Shown piece by piece: positions 6,694 to 16,975 of a stretch of 64,000 nt of DNA. Under the pieces are notes generated by a model. The model saw nothing but the letters and a program-made list of their open reading frames with translations. It had not been told where the DNA came from and ran no database searches. Every line of letters begins with the position of its first letter. Position 1 is the stretch's first letter. The stretch lies in NCBI GenBank assembly GCA_019359355.1, contig JAHHHM010000009.1:124001-188000 (forward strand). The letters run 5' to 3'. The DNA comes from Microcoleus vaginatus WJT46-NPBG5 (GTDB taxonomy: Bacteria; Cyanobacteriota; Cyanobacteriia; Cyanobacteriales; Oscillatoriaceae). A program made the translations under genes and the position numbers.

Positions 6694-8577
6694 TTAAACG
6701 CTAACCGGCACCTTGCCATCAGCAGTCTCAGGAGAACGGACTTGATTCAACAAATCTTGCAGAATCTCACCCTCAATCACCTCTGTCTCTAAGATTTGAG
6801 AGGCAATTGTTTCCAGTAACTCCCGGTTGTTCTTCAAGATATTCAAAGCGTGTTCGTGGGCACTTTCCACAATTTCCTTGACCTCACGATCAATCGCTTT
6901 TGCGGTTTCATCGCTAACCATGCGGCGGGGGTTCATTGCACCCTCCCCTAGGAAGCTCGTCTGCTGCCCCTTATCATAAGCCAGAGGGCCAAGAACCTTG
7001 CTCATCCCGTAAGCAGTTACCATCCGTTCTGCTAAGTCAGTGGCGCGTTGCAAGTCATTAGAAGCACCTGTGGTGATGCTACCAAAGACAACTTCTTCTG
7101 CAGAACGTCCACCCAAAAGTGTGGCAATTTGACCGCGCAGTTCTGCTTCATCCATCAAGAAGCGATCTTCAGTTGGCAGTTGCAGGGTATAGCCTAAAGC
7201 TGCCATCCCACGCGGCACAATGGAGATTTTTGCGACTTTATTGCCACCCGGCATTAAGGCACCGACTAAGGCGTGACCAACCTCATGATAGGCAACAATC
7301 TTTTTCTCTTTATCGTTGAGGACGCGGCTTTTCTTCTCTAAACCGGCAACAACACGTTCAACGGCTTCAGCAAAGTCTTCTTGTGCAACGGTTTCGCGGC
7401 GATTGCGTGCAGCCAGCAAAGCGGCTTCATTGACCAAATTTGCCAAGTCTGCGCCGGCAAACCCAGGGGTGCGAGTGGCGATTGCCTTGAGATCGATATC
7501 TGGCCCTAGTTTCACCTTCTGGCCATAGATATTTAAGATGGCCAAACGACCCGATAAATCGGGACGATCTACCAACACTTGCCGGTCAAACCGGCCTGGA
7601 CGTAACAACGCGGGATCAAGGGTTTCCGGACGGTTGGTTGCAGCCAGAACGATTACCGTTGCATCGCCGGCAGAAAAACCATCCATTTCTGTTAGCAACT
7701 GGTTTAACGTTTGTTCACGCTCATCGTTGCCGCCGTACATACCAGAACTGCTACGAGATTTACCAATCGCATCCAGTTCATCGATAAAGACAATGCAGGG
7801 TGCTTTCTTTTTCGCCTGCTCAAACAAATCGCGCACACGCGCCGCGCCGGCACCGACAAACAGTTCTACAAATTCAGATCCAGAGATGCTGAAGAAAGGC
7901 ACGCCGGCTTCCCCTGCCACGGCTTTCGCGAGCAACGTTTTACCCGTCCCCGGAGGGCCAACCAACAACACGCCCTTGGGAATTCGTGCCCCAATTTGGG
8001 TAAAGCGTTGCGGAGTTTTCAGGAATTCTACGATTTCAACTAATTCAGTTTTGGCTTCTTCGACGCCGGCAACATCAGCAAAGGTAATTTTTGCGGCTTC
8101 ACCTTCGACATAAACTTTCGCCTTGCTTTTATTAATTGAAAGTGCGCCTTGCGGGCCACCATTGCGACCGATGAAAAACTGCCAAATCGCAACAAAAATC
8201 AGCGGCGGAACCACCCAACCTATAATATTGCTGAACCAGCCATTTTTTGGCGGCGGCGTTGCGGCAAATTCCACGCCTTTTTCTTCAAGCCGTTTGGGTA
8301 ATTCTAAATCCAGTACCGGGGTTGTCGCCAACACGGCTGGCGGTTGATCGCCCTCAGCTTTAAGCTGATAACGGATTTGGTTTTGGCCCACAGAAACTCG
8401 TGCAACTTCTCCATCTTCTACCTGATCGATAAATAAGCTGTAGGGCACCTGTGGAATTTTGGGGCCAAAAAATTGCGGCACAAATATGTTTGCCAGCAAG
8501 AACAACCCCGATACCAGTAATAGAATATTGCCGATCTGGCGAGAGCGAGGGGGTTGTGGCTTGTCTTTAATACTCAT
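6694..8577 (-). CDS. ftsH: ATP-dependent zinc metalloprotease FtsH
   Basis: A 627-residue membrane AAA protease. There are two transmembrane segments (about 15-35 and 118-136) flanking the exposed FtsH extracellular domain, then the AAA module with Walker A GPPGTGKT (207-214), Walker [11 protein letters not shown] (261-270) and SRH region RPGRFDRQ (326-333). The protease domain carries the zinc site HEVGH (431-435). It degrades unassembled or damaged thylakoid and plasma membrane proteins as a hexamer. The N-terminus ([14 protein letters not shown], then [16 protein letters not shown]) resembles the FtsH1/FtsH4-like group rather than the photosystem II repair FtsH2; that sub-assignment is from memory and tentative. 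A weak AAAGGAA lies 12 bases before the ATG. A strong terminator follows. Confidence 0.95.
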   Translation of the reverse strand: MSIKDKPQPPRSRQIGNILLLVSGLFLLANIFVPQFFGPKIPQVPYSLFIDQVEDGEVARVSVGQNQIRYQLKAEGDQPPAVLATTPVLDLELPKRLEEKGVEFAATPPPKNGWFSNIIGWVVPPLIFVAIWQFFIGRNGGPQGALSINKSKAKVYVEGEAAKITFADVAGVEEAKTELVEIVEFLKTPQRFTQIGARIPKGVLLVGPPGTGKTLLAKAVAGEAGVPFFSISGSEFVELFVGAGAARVRDLFEQAKKKAPCIVFIDELDAIGKSRSSSGMYGGNDEREQTLNQLLTEMDGFSAGDATVIVLAATNRPETLDPALLRPGRFDRQVLVDRPDLSGRLAILNIYGQKVKLGPDIDLKAIATRTPGFAGADLANLVNEAALLAARNRRETVAQEDFAEAVERVVAGLEKKSRVLNDKEKKIVAYHEVGHALVGALMPGGNKVAKISIVPRGMAALGYTLQLPTEDRFLMDEAELRGQIATLLGGRSAEEVVFGSITTGASNDLQRATDLAERMVTAYGMSKVLGPLAYDKGQQTSFLGEGAMNPRRMVSDETAKAIDREVKEIVESAHEHALNILKNNRELLETIASQILETEVIEGEILQDLLNQVRSPETADGKVPVSV

Positions 8578-8738
8578 GGATGTCAGTGTTCCTTTGATTG
8601 AAGATTGAGAAATCGTTGGGGTGGGGTGGTTGCCAAAATTTTAAGGGATAGGCAACCTATTTTTGGCTAACTGGCTCATAAAAATGAGCGGCTTTACCCG
8701 CTCTTATCGCAGTTAGCAGAACAACCTCTCAAAGTTGA

Positions 8739-8789
8739 ATTAAAAATTAAAAAAATGTAACTTACCCTTTCTATTGTTTAATTTTTAAT
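8739..8789. terminator. AT-rich inverted repeat between DUF2949 and ftsH genes
   Basis: ATTAAAAATTAAA (8739-8751) and TTTAATTTTTAAT (8777-8789) are perfect 13-base complements. On the minus strand the stem runs into TTTTTTAATTTTTAATTC, so it may end transcription of the DUF2949 gene, but pairing is only A-T. It also resembles AT-rich filler repeats common in cyanobacterial spacers. Confidence 0.4.
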
Positions 8790-8819
8790 TCTTAATTTTA
8801 ATCCCTCTTCAGTAAGAGA

Positions 8820-9017
8820 TTAAGCAGTTTCTAACCAGTCAAAGATTCGCTCTAATTGTTCTAGTGTCACCAGTCCATACTGCCAAAGTACGATTGGCAG
8901 GACGTTTGAACTTTGCTCGCACTCCCGGACAGCCAGCTTGATTGCATTGGCCGGCAGGGTCAATTCTTCTTGCAAGAAGCGGATCAATCGATTTAGCCGT
9001 GCAGACACCATTTCCAT
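8820..9017 (-). CDS. DUF2949 family small protein
   Basis: A protein of about 65 residues that matches the cyanobacterial DUF2949 pattern: an N-terminal helix (LIRFLQEELTLPANAI), a middle section with NVLPIVLWQYGL and a C-terminal VTLEQLERIFDWLE. The function is unknown. The frame is open from a GTG at 9029; the ATG at 9017 follows GAAGGG at short spacing and another ATG occurs at 9011, so the exact start is uncertain. It lies between the hybrid kinase and ftsH, all on the minus strand, but with separate spacers. Confidence 0.75.
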   Translation of the reverse strand: MEMVSARLNRLIRFLQEELTLPANAIKLAVRECEQSSNVLPIVLWQYGLVTLEQLERIFDWLETA

Positions 9018-9102
9018 ATTGCCCTTCACCTTAAGGCTAATGTAACAAAAATTTATTAACTTCTACAACATTCTCTCATAATTCAGCAGAAAGTAGCAGG
9101 GA

Positions 9103-11463
9103 TCAAGCCTGAGAAGCGGTTAAAGCGGCAATTTTTTGTAATAAATGAGCCGGCTGTATGGGTTTGACCAAATAATCATCCGCACCGGCAGCGAGGCAAT
9201 ATTCTTGGTTATCGGTTCTCGCCTTCTCCTTGAGCACCAAAACCTTCAAGTGTTGCATTGCCGGCGATTGGCGCAAATGATAGATAATTTCATACCCGTC
9301 CATACCGGGCAATTCCATGTCAATAATCACGGTAGTGGGCTGCAAGACCTCTATTTGCTCGATAGCGGTGGAACCTTCGATCATCCACACCACCTGATAT
9401 CCCGCCGCTGTTAAGGTGTCGCAGATGCTCGTTGCCGTATCCTCATCGTCTTCAACCAAAACGATGCGCCCATGCGAGGTTTCAGGATTGACAGACAACC
9501 CATCCTGATTAACGGTTGATTGAGCCGCCCTCAAAGGCTGAGCCGGCAGCCATACTGTAAACGTCGAGCCAACATTAACGGTAGATTCTACTTCAACCCA
9601 GCCGCCATGAAGTTCGACCAACTGTTTAGTCAGCGCCAAACCCAAGCCGGTGCCGCCATATTTACGCTGGTAGGAGGTATCTAATTGCTGAAATTTCTGA
9701 AAAAGTAGAGGGCGCTGATTCTCAGAAATCCCAATGCCGGTGTCCTCAACCTGAAACAAGGCGGCATTGCTGTCAAGCCAAATTCGCAGCGTCACCCCTC
9801 CCCCTTCGGGAGTAAACTTAACCGCATTGCTCAAAAGATTGTTAAGAATTTGTTTTAAGCGCCGCTCATCTGCAATAAACAGATCCTGACTGGGAGCGAG
9901 TCTTAACTCACTTTTGAGTTCAACTCCATTTTTGGCAGCTTGTTCTTTTAGGGCTTCCAAGCTTTGCTCAGCGAGTTGAGAAAGGGATAACTCACTGATA
10001 TTTAAAACCGTCTTGCCGGCTTCCACTTGAGACAGGTCGAGAATATCATTAATCAGATTCAGCAAATGCTCCCCACTGTCGTGAATCGTTTGCAGATAAC
10101 TCCGCTGCTTCTGATTTAATTGCCCAAACGACCAGCGCAACAGCGTTCCCGACATCCCAATCACACAAGTTAGAGGCGTCCGCAACTCATGGCTCATCGT
10201 TGCCAAAAATTCACTTTTGGCGCGGCTGGCGGCTTGAGCAGCAATTAGCGCATCATACAGGGCTTGAGTGCGCTCGCTCACCCGATCTTCTAAGGTTTGT
10301 TTTTGCTGTTGCAACTCAGCATAAAGTTGAGCTTGGTAAATCGCAATTGCTAAATGTTCGGCAATTTGTTTAAGAAAATCTTGTTCATTTTCTTGCCACC
10401 GGCGCGGTTCAAAGCACTGCTGGGCAATGAGTAAGCCCCACAATTCGCCGCCAACGACAATGGCTGTCACCAATTTCGCTTTTACCTGGGCTTCTCGTAG
10501 GAAATTTAATAAGCAAGGAGAAAATGCATAAGCTGTTTCAATATCTTCAATTGCCTGAGTGAAGCCTTTGCGATATTTATCTCGCAAATGGCGTACCCCC
10601 ACAAAACACTGCTCTCTTTCACGCCAGTTTAAGACAGAAAATATACGCTCAGATGCTCTAGCTTCATAGGTGACAGAACCGCTGCCGTCTGGGATGTTCT
10701 GTTCTCTTCGGTGCGAGTCTTTGCTTTGGCTTTTCAGGGGATGTGCTTCGCCTTCTGTGCTTCTCTGCTTTTGCGGGACAGTGTGATAACTATCAAATTG
10801 ATAGATCACTAACCGATCAACTTGCAAACAACTTCGCACCTTCTCAACAGCCGTTGCCAAAATGACAGGTAACTCCAAGCTTTGGCGAATTTGAGCGGTG
10901 ACTTGATTTAAAAGCCGTTCCTGTTCAATTTGCTGACTCAGCGCCTCTTCTACTACCGGCTGACAGACGGAATAAGCATATTCCATCTGCGGGGCAGGAA
11001 AGCTGCTGCTGTCTGGGGCGAGAATGTTCAGCAATTGCAGCGTAAACTCACTTTGAATTTTCCCATCATTGGGGCAGAGGATGCCCTCAGCTTGTTCTAT
11101 CTGGTTCAGCACCTGGGGATGGTTTTGCAGAATACTCCGCAGATGAGATAAAAAAGCGGCGATCCCCGATTCGTCAAAACTCACCTCGACTTGATAAAGC
11201 GTCATTTGAGGGTTTTCCCACCCCAGCGCCGAGGTAGTGGCGCTGGGTATTCCCGTCAGCAAGGCGCTAAACCTTTGGGACACCACGAGGGCAAACCGTC
11301 TCGCCCGCTGGCTTTGAGGAATTTCTACAGCGGCAAGAATATCTTCTGCAATCGTGACAGCGCTTTCCCCTGGATTTTGAGCGACTTGCTGTAAGAGCGT
11401 AAAACGCAGTTGCTCAAAGATTGCTAGCGGCAAGGTTCGACGGATGAATTGAGAATTAGGCAT
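9103..11463 (-). CDS. Hybrid sensor histidine kinase (GAF-HisKA-HATPase-REC)
   Basis: A 786-residue soluble kinase. Residues 1-190 have no domain I can name. A GAF domain of cyanobacterial/phytochrome-like type follows (about 195-385, with VDRLVIYQF and LWGLLIAQQC), then a coiled coil. The dimerisation box is FLATMSHELRTPL with phospho-acceptor His425. The ATPase region has N, G1 and G2 boxes (NLLSNAVKFT, VEDTGIGI, GTGLGLAL), and the C-terminal receiver has phospho-acceptor Asp715 (VIIDMELPG) and the conserved Lys in YLVKPIQ. No chromophore-binding Cys can be assigned with confidence. The input signal and downstream partner are unknown; a hybrid of this type normally passes phosphate on to a separate Hpt or receiver protein. 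Confidence 0.9.
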   Translation of the reverse strand: MPNSQFIRRTLPLAIFEQLRFTLLQQVAQNPGESAVTIAEDILAAVEIPQSQRARRFALVVSQRFSALLTGIPSATTSALGWENPQMTLYQVEVSFDESGIAAFLSHLRSILQNHPQVLNQIEQAEGILCPNDGKIQSEFTLQLLNILAPDSSSFPAPQMEYAYSVCQPVVEEALSQQIEQERLLNQVTAQIRQSLELPVILATAVEKVRSCLQVDRLVIYQFDSYHTVPQKQRSTEGEAHPLKSQSKDSHRREQNIPDGSGSVTYEARASERIFSVLNWREREQCFVGVRHLRDKYRKGFTQAIEDIETAYAFSPCLLNFLREAQVKAKLVTAIVVGGELWGLLIAQQCFEPRRWQENEQDFLKQIAEHLAIAIYQAQLYAELQQQKQTLEDRVSERTQALYDALIAAQAASRAKSEFLATMSHELRTPLTCVIGMSGTLLRWSFGQLNQKQRSYLQTIHDSGEHLLNLINDILDLSQVEAGKTVLNISELSLSQLAEQSLEALKEQAAKNGVELKSELRLAPSQDLFIADERRLKQILNNLLSNAVKFTPEGGGVTLRIWLDSNAALFQVEDTGIGISENQRPLLFQKFQQLDTSYQRKYGGTGLGLALTKQLVELHGGWVEVESTVNVGSTFTVWLPAQPLRAAQSTVNQDGLSVNPETSHGRIVLVEDDEDTATSICDTLTAAGYQVVWMIEGSTAIEQIEVLQPTTVIIDMELPGMDGYEIIYHLRQSPAMQHLKVLVLKEKARTDNQEYCLAAGADDYLVKPIQPAHLLQKIAALTASQA

Positions 11464-11958
11464 TATCTCGGTTGGTTTGCAGAAAGCGTGATAGTTGATT
11501 CAAAGCTTTTCACCTGAGACTCAATTAGCATCTCGTAATCGACACTCGGAGTTTCCAGTCGTAACTGCCTTATGATGATTAGCAGCAACATAGCCTAGAA
11601 CTGGCCACGCCGTTTCGGGTATCCTTGGCGCGGTCTCTGACCGTCTAGTGGATCGCTTACTTTGTTATAGTAGTCTGCGATCCCAGTCTTTCTAGCTAAA
11701 TTGACTGAAAGTTGTTATTTTGTTTCTTCAACTCAATCGCAAGCCGGTAGATATTGTTGATGACGATTGCGGCTGTTCAGCACGTTGGAAGAAAAAGCAG
11801 TATCCCAGTTTTGCTGCAAGGGGCGAGGTATTCGGGTGATCTATCTTGAGTTTGAGCCATTACCGAGTGCCCTGAATCCATCGCCCCTCAGTTCTCTCCA
11901 CCACTAAACTCAAGCGTCTTTTGCCTTTTTCTTCGCGTTGCCACAGGAGCTTAGCATC
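11464..11958. other. 495-base spacer between the divergent hybrid kinase and cobN
   Basis: No gene is supported here. It is the shared upstream region of two divergent genes. AGGAG at 11945-11949 is the cobN ribosome binding site. I looked for the highly structured cobalamin riboswitch expected near some cobalt genes and did not find its B12-box core by eye. Confidence 0.4.
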
Positions 11959-14900
11959 ATGCACCGTCTTGCCACATCTGCCGGAGGATGGAACTCTCAA
12001 TCCGAAGGGATTTCTTTTGTTTCTCAAACACCGGCACCGATTGTTTTTCTCACTGCGGCTGATACGGATATTCAAACGCTTGCGGTTGCTGTTTCTAAAC
12101 TTCCCAAGGGGTTCCCTGCCCTGCGGGTGGCAAATCTCCTACAACTGCAACAACAAATAAGTATAGATGTTTATGCTGAAGAAATTTTAGAGCCGGCACA
12201 AATTATTATTGTGCGATTGCTAGGCGGACGTGCCTATTGGTCTTATGGAATGGAAGTCGTTATTGACACAATTGCACGGAATAAAGCTCATTTAATTGTA
12301 CTTCCTGGCGATGACCGGCCCGATCCAGATTTAATCAGTCACTCCACAATTTCTCTTAAGGCGGTTAATCAGTTGTGGCGCTATTTCTGTGAGGGAGGCG
12401 TTGATAATTTCGTCAATGCCCTTCAGTTTGTCGCAGATGTTTGTCTGGGAAGCAGTTACAATCCATCGGCACCTGTGGAAGTGCCCCGCGTTGGGCTTTA
12501 TGCGTGGCAGCAGAGGGAAGGGGCAGAGGTGGGATCGCTGCCCTTATCTTCAGGAATGAAGAAAGTCGGGCTACTTTTTTACCGCGCTCATTATTTGGCG
12601 GGAAATACTGCGCCGGTGGATGCGCTTTGTCAAGCTTTAAGTGAGCGAGGATTAGAGCCGGTAGCAGTGTTTGTGTCTTCCCCGCGTGATCCAGATGTGC
12701 AAATCGAGGTTTTAGAGTATTTCCAAGCAAAAGACGCTGAGGAAATTCAACTTTTACTCAACACCACAAGTTTTGCAATTAGTCAAATTCCAGACTTTGG
12801 TCAATCTGCCGGCACACTTTCCCCTTCTTCCTCTCCCCTCCTCTCCCTAAACGTGCCGGTGTTGCAGGTAATTTTTAGTAGTGGCGGCGTGGAAGCCTGG
12901 GAAGCGGGATTTCAAGGACTTTCGCCGCGAGATATGGCGATGAATGTGGCGCTGCCGGAGGTAGATGGAAGAATTATTAGCCGCGTGGTTTCCTTTAAAG
13001 CCTTGCAACACCGGCATCCCCAACTAGAAACCGACGTCGTCGTTTATCAGCCGGTGAGAGATCGCATTGAATTTGTTGCAGATTTAGCCGCCGGCTGGGT
13101 GCGGTTGCGGCAAACAGTGCCGGCGCAGCGACGCATTGCACTGATTTTGGCAAACTACCCGACGCGAGATGGACGGCTTGCCAATGGCGTTGGGTTGGAT
13201 ACTCCAGCAAGCTGTATAGAAATTCTCAAAGCATTGCAACAAGCTGGGTATCAGGTAGAAAATATACCGGCAACTGGAGATGAGTTAATTCAACGCCTAA
13301 CTGCTGGGGTCACAAATGACCCGGAAGCGCAAGAATTACGCTCTATAAACCAACAATTAGCGACAGTAGAATATCAAGAATATTTTGCAACTTTACCTGA
13401 GCCGGTGCAACAGGAAATTACCGAACGCTGGGGAGAAATTAAAGAAAAAATTACCTCCTCCTTTCCCATTGCCGGCATCCAATTTGGAAATATCTTTGTA
13501 GGCATTCAACCGGCACGCGGATATGATCTCGATCCAAGCTTAAATTATCACGCCCCTGATTTAGAGCCACCTCACGATTATTTAGCGTTTTATTATTGGC
13601 TGCGGAAATCTTTTAAGACTGATGCAATCGTTCATGTGGGGAAACATGGAAATTTAGAATGGTTGCCGGGGAAAAGTATCGCCCTATCTGAGTGCTGTTA
13701 CCCAGAAATTGCTCTCGGTGCTATTCCACATTTGTATCCCTTTATTGTCAATGATCCCGGAGAAGGTTCCCAAGCAAAACGACGAGCGCAAGCAGTCATT
13801 ATCGATCATTTAACCCCACCAATGACGCGAGCGGAGCTTTACGGGCCTTTGCAACAGCTCGAAAATTTAATTGATGAGTATTACGAGGCAGAAAGTTTAG
13901 ATCCCTCCCGATTGCCAATTCTGCGCGAACGCATTACTCAGCTAATTGTACGAGAAAATCTTCAAGCCGATTTAGGGCTAGAAAAAGATGAGGTTAAAAA
14001 TTTAAGCACTCACATTCAAACTCGCATAGATGGTTATTTATGCGAACTTAAGGAAGCGCAAATTCGAGATGGATTGCATATTTTTGGGCAGCCTCCACAA
14101 GGCCGGCAGTTACGAGATTTAATTGTCGCAATTGCCCGTCATCCGGGTGGCGGTCGCTTGGGATTAACTCGTGCGTTAGCTCAAGATTTAGGCTGGGATT
14201 TTGATCCTTTCACCGCAGATCCAACTCAAACGATTGATTCCAACCGACCTTTAAAGGAGAGTCAGCAAGATGCCGGCTACACGAAATTACTCAATGCCGG
14301 TGATGTTATAGAAAAACTAGAACATCAAGCAGCGGAATTAGTTGAACAAATTATTAACCAGAAAAGCCCAATAATTTTAGAATTTCCGAACTTTGGCATA
14401 AAAGATTTCCAATCCGGCACTCAAAAAGAACTCGATTGGATACGTGATTATTTGCTGCCGGCACTTCAACAAACTACCCAAGAAATCGCCCAATTACTAG
14501 CAGGATTAAATGGGCATTATGTTCCTAGTGGTCCATCCGGCGCACCCACACGCGGGCGTCCGGAAGTGTTGCCCACAGGACGCAATTTTTACTCCGTAGA
14601 TATCCGCGCCATTCCCACAGAAACAGCCTGGGATGTAGGGCGCAAAGCCGCTGAGGCGCTGATTGAACGCTACACTCAAGAAAATGGCGAATATCCCAAA
14701 ACACTGGGGTTGTCGGTGTGGGGAACGTCTACAATGCGAACCGGCGGTGATGATATTGCAGAGGCGTTGGCTTTGTTGGGCGTGCGTCCGGTTTGGGATG
14801 GCCCATCGCGGCGAGTGGTGGATTTTGAAATTCTGCCGGTGTCAATATTAGGCCGGCCTCGTGTGGATGTCACGTTGCGAATTTCTGGTTTTTTCCGTGA

Positions 14901-15831
14901 TGCGTTTCCGAATTTAATTGATTTATTTGATTGTGCAGTCAATGCGGTTGCCGCTTTAAACGAGCCGGCACAGGAAAATCCTTTAGCCGCGCAAGTGAAA
15001 CAGGAAACTCAATTGTGGGAAAGTGCCGGTTTAACATTACAGCAAGCACAAAGCCGGTCACGCTATCGCATTTTTGGTTCTAAACCAGGTGCCTATGGTG
15101 CCGGCTTACAAGGTTTAATTGAGGCACAAAATTGGACGGATGATGCAGATTTAGCCCGCGCTTATATTAACTGGAGTAGTTACGCTTACACCGGCATCTC
15201 AGATTTGCCGCAAGGGGAAAATATATCCTCTCTAAAAAAGGGAGGGATCTCTGCACCAGAAGCATTTGAGCAGCGTTTGAAGGGAATGCAAATTGTGCTG
15301 CACAATCAAGATAACCGTGAACACGATTTACTAGATTCTGATGATTACTATCAATTTCAAGGCGGTTTAACGGCGGCTGTACGGGCTGCAAGTGGCAAGA
15401 ATCCTGATACTTATTTTGGGGATAATTCCAGGCCGGAAGCCCCCAAGGTTCGCCGCTTACAGGAGGAAATTTCACGGGTGTATCGTTCGCGAGTTGTGAA
15501 TCCTAAATGGATTGCCGGTGTGATGCGTCATGGTTATAAAGGGGCGTTTGAAATGGCAGCAACGGTGGATTATTTATTTGCCTATGATGCCACAGCGCGT
15601 TGTGTGGAAGATTTTATGTATGAAGGGGTAGCAAAGGCGTATTTGTTGGAGCCGGCAGTGCGACAGTTTATTGAGCAGAAAAATCCTTGGGCATTGCGCG
15701 ATATGGCAGAACGCTTGCTGGAGGCGAATCAGCGTTCTTTATGGCAATCGGCAAGCCAAGAAATGCTAGAAGATTTGAGGGCGCTGGTTCACGAAGCTGA
15801 AGGAGTGATTGAATCGAAAGCCGGCGCTTAG
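11959..15831 (+). CDS. cobN: Cobaltochelatase large subunit CobN
   Basis: A protein of 1290 residues in the CobN/magnesium-chelatase H family, which carries the tetrapyrrole and inserts the metal with an AAA partner. It fits CobN rather than ChlH because the N-terminus (APIVFLTAADTDIQTLA, RLLGGRAYWSYGMEV) and the signatures HVGKHGNLEWLPGKS, PGGGRLGLTRAL and HYVPSGPSGAPTRGRPEVLPTG are of CobN type. No cobS or cobT is nearby; cyanobacterial CobN is thought to work with ChlI/ChlD, which is family knowledge. The frame is open from a TTG at 11938, but AGGAG 9 bases before the ATG at 11959 fixes the start. Two low-complexity inserts (about 12830 and 15220) look like in-frame relics of small repeats. 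Role: cobalt insertion for cobalamin synthesis. Confidence 0.9.
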   Translation: MHRLATSAGGWNSQSEGISFVSQTPAPIVFLTAADTDIQTLAVAVSKLPKGFPALRVANLLQLQQQISIDVYAEEILEPAQIIIVRLLGGRAYWSYGMEVVIDTIARNKAHLIVLPGDDRPDPDLISHSTISLKAVNQLWRYFCEGGVDNFVNALQFVADVCLGSSYNPSAPVEVPRVGLYAWQQREGAEVGSLPLSSGMKKVGLLFYRAHYLAGNTAPVDALCQALSERGLEPVAVFVSSPRDPDVQIEVLEYFQAKDAEEIQLLLNTTSFAISQIPDFGQSAGTLSPSSSPLLSLNVPVLQVIFSSGGVEAWEAGFQGLSPRDMAMNVALPEVDGRIISRVVSFKALQHRHPQLETDVVVYQPVRDRIEFVADLAAGWVRLRQTVPAQRRIALILANYPTRDGRLANGVGLDTPASCIEILKALQQAGYQVENIPATGDELIQRLTAGVTNDPEAQELRSINQQLATVEYQEYFATLPEPVQQEITERWGEIKEKITSSFPIAGIQFGNIFVGIQPARGYDLDPSLNYHAPDLEPPHDYLAFYYWLRKSFKTDAIVHVGKHGNLEWLPGKSIALSECCYPEIALGAIPHLYPFIVNDPGEGSQAKRRAQAVIIDHLTPPMTRAELYGPLQQLENLIDEYYEAESLDPSRLPILRERITQLIVRENLQADLGLEKDEVKNLSTHIQTRIDGYLCELKEAQIRDGLHIFGQPPQGRQLRDLIVAIARHPGGGRLGLTRALAQDLGWDFDPFTADPTQTIDSNRPLKESQQDAGYTKLLNAGDVIEKLEHQAAELVEQIINQKSPIILEFPNFGIKDFQSGTQKELDWIRDYLLPALQQTTQEIAQLLAGLNGHYVPSGPSGAPTRGRPEVLPTGRNFYSVDIRAIPTETAWDVGRKAAEALIERYTQENGEYPKTLGLSVWGTSTMRTGGDDIAEALALLGVRPVWDGPSRRVVDFEILPVSILGRPRVDVTLRISGFFRDAFPNLIDLFDCAVNAVAALNEPAQENPLAAQVKQETQLWESAGLTLQQAQSRSRYRIFGSKPGAYGAGLQGLIEAQNWTDDADLARAYINWSSYAYTGISDLPQGENISSLKKGGISAPEAFEQRLKGMQIVLHNQDNREHDLLDSDDYYQFQGGLTAAVRAASGKNPDTYFGDNSRPEAPKVRRLQEEISRVYRSRVVNPKWIAGVMRHGYKGAFEMAATVDYLFAYDATARCVEDFMYEGVAKAYLLEPAVRQFIEQKNPWALRDMAERLLEANQRSLWQSASQEMLEDLRALVHEAEGVIESKAGA

Positions 15832-15868
15832 AATAAGAGATAACCACTAAATTTTACCAGGTGAAATT

Positions 15869-16975
15869 ATGCTACGCGATCTGACGATTCAAAACTATCG
15901 TTGCTTCAAAGATTTTCACGTTGATGATTTAGCCCGTGTCAATTTGATCGTTGGGCCAAACAATGCCGGTAAAACCAGCTTGCTGGAAGCTGTTTATTTA
16001 TTAGTGAATCAAAATAATATCCAAAGTTTGTTTGAGATTCTAAGCCATCGTGGGGAGACGACTCTTGAGCGGCATTCACTGTCGTCACAAGAAGGCACTA
16101 AACTGCGTCGAACCTATCAAATTTTACACATATTTTACGGGCATAATCTTAAAGAAAAACGAGCCATTAATATAAAATCTGTAAAAGATGCTAAAATTTC
16201 ATTTAAAATCCAGATAGAGCAGGCAATTGAACAGTTATCTGTGCCAGATTCTGAAGAATTTGAATCAAATTTATTAGCTTTTGAGCTTGTCTTGACATAC
16301 GGGCATCCTATTAAAATAAAGATTCCTGTCCGCAGTGATGGAACATTTGGACAGCACCCCATCTCTCGCTTGGGTAATCTAACTAAGCTCGATGCCGATA
16401 TTACAACCAGAAAGCAAAGTTTATTTCTCACAACTAGCAATCTAAGTTTTGTGCAACTAGCTGAACTGTGGGATAAAATTACACTGACTCCAAAAGAAGA
16501 AAGTGTGGTAGCAGCGTTGCAAATTCTTGAGCCAGATGTGAAACGCATCAATTTCACTAGCCGGCAGACTTCCAACACCGGCATACTGCTCAAGCTTGGC
16601 AGACAAGATCACCCAATTCCTCTTGGCAGCATGGGTGAGGGAATACGTCGAATTCTCAATCTAGCAATGGCATCTGTAACTGTTGAAAATGGTTTTTTAC
16701 TCGTAGATGAAATAGACACCGGCTTGTACTATGAAACTCAAACCGATATGTGGCGGTTACTTTTTGAAACAGCTAAGCAATTAAATGTTCAAATCTTCGC
16801 AACTACTCACAGTTGGGATTGTATCGCGGCTTTTCAAGAGGCATTGGCTGAGTTAGAAGATCCCTTCGTTGGAAAATTATTTCGCTTAAGTCGGCGTGGT
16901 GAGGATATTCGCGCTGTTGAATACACTCCTGAGGACTTATCGATTGCTGTGCGTCAAAGTATTGAGGTGCGTTAA
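15869..16975 (+). CDS. ABC/SMC-type AAA ATPase, partner of a TOPRIM protein (OLD/PARIS-like)
   Basis: A 368-residue ATPase of the AAA_15/AAA_21 (OLD-like) type. It starts with LTIQNYRCFKDF, then Walker A GPNNAGKT (29-36), a signature-like GSMGEG (253-258), Walker B LLVDEIDTG (277-285) and an H-loop ATTHSWD, with a variable middle insertion (about 70-220) where SMC-type coiled coil would be. A plausible AGGTG site lies before the ATG. Its stop codon overlaps the start of the next gene (TAATG at 16974), a sign of translational coupling and equal dosage. ATPases of this shape paired with a TOPRIM protein act in phage-defence systems such as PARIS; that role is inferred here, not shown. It follows cobN by only 37 bases but has no functional link to it. 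Confidence 0.85.
   Translation: MLRDLTIQNYRCFKDFHVDDLARVNLIVGPNNAGKTSLLEAVYLLVNQNNIQSLFEILSHRGETTLERHSLSSQEGTKLRRTYQILHIFYGHNLKEKRAINIKSVKDAKISFKIQIEQAIEQLSVPDSEEFESNLLAFELVLTYGHPIKIKIPVRSDGTFGQHPISRLGNLTKLDADITTRKQSLFLTTSNLSFVQLAELWDKITLTPKEESVVAALQILEPDVKRINFTSRQTSNTGILLKLGRQDHPIPLGSMGEGIRRILNLAMASVTVENGFLLVDEIDTGLYYETQTDMWRLLFETAKQLNVQIFATTHSWDCIAAFQEALAELEDPFVGKLFRLSRRGEDIRAVEYTPEDLSIAVRQSIEVR

Noticed and set aside
7538-8113. A 191-codon plus-strand open frame opposite ftsH
   Set aside because: It lies wholly within ftsH on the other strand; its Ser/Pro/Arg-rich translation is what the complement of a GC-rich conserved gene gives, and ftsH is unmistakable.
11464-11958. A cobalamin riboswitch before cobN
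   Set aside because: I looked for the B12-box core and saw none; an Infernal scan would settle it.
11959-15831. Magnesium chelatase subunit ChlH
   Set aside because: The family is shared, but the N-terminal region and several signature segments fit CobN rather than ChlH.
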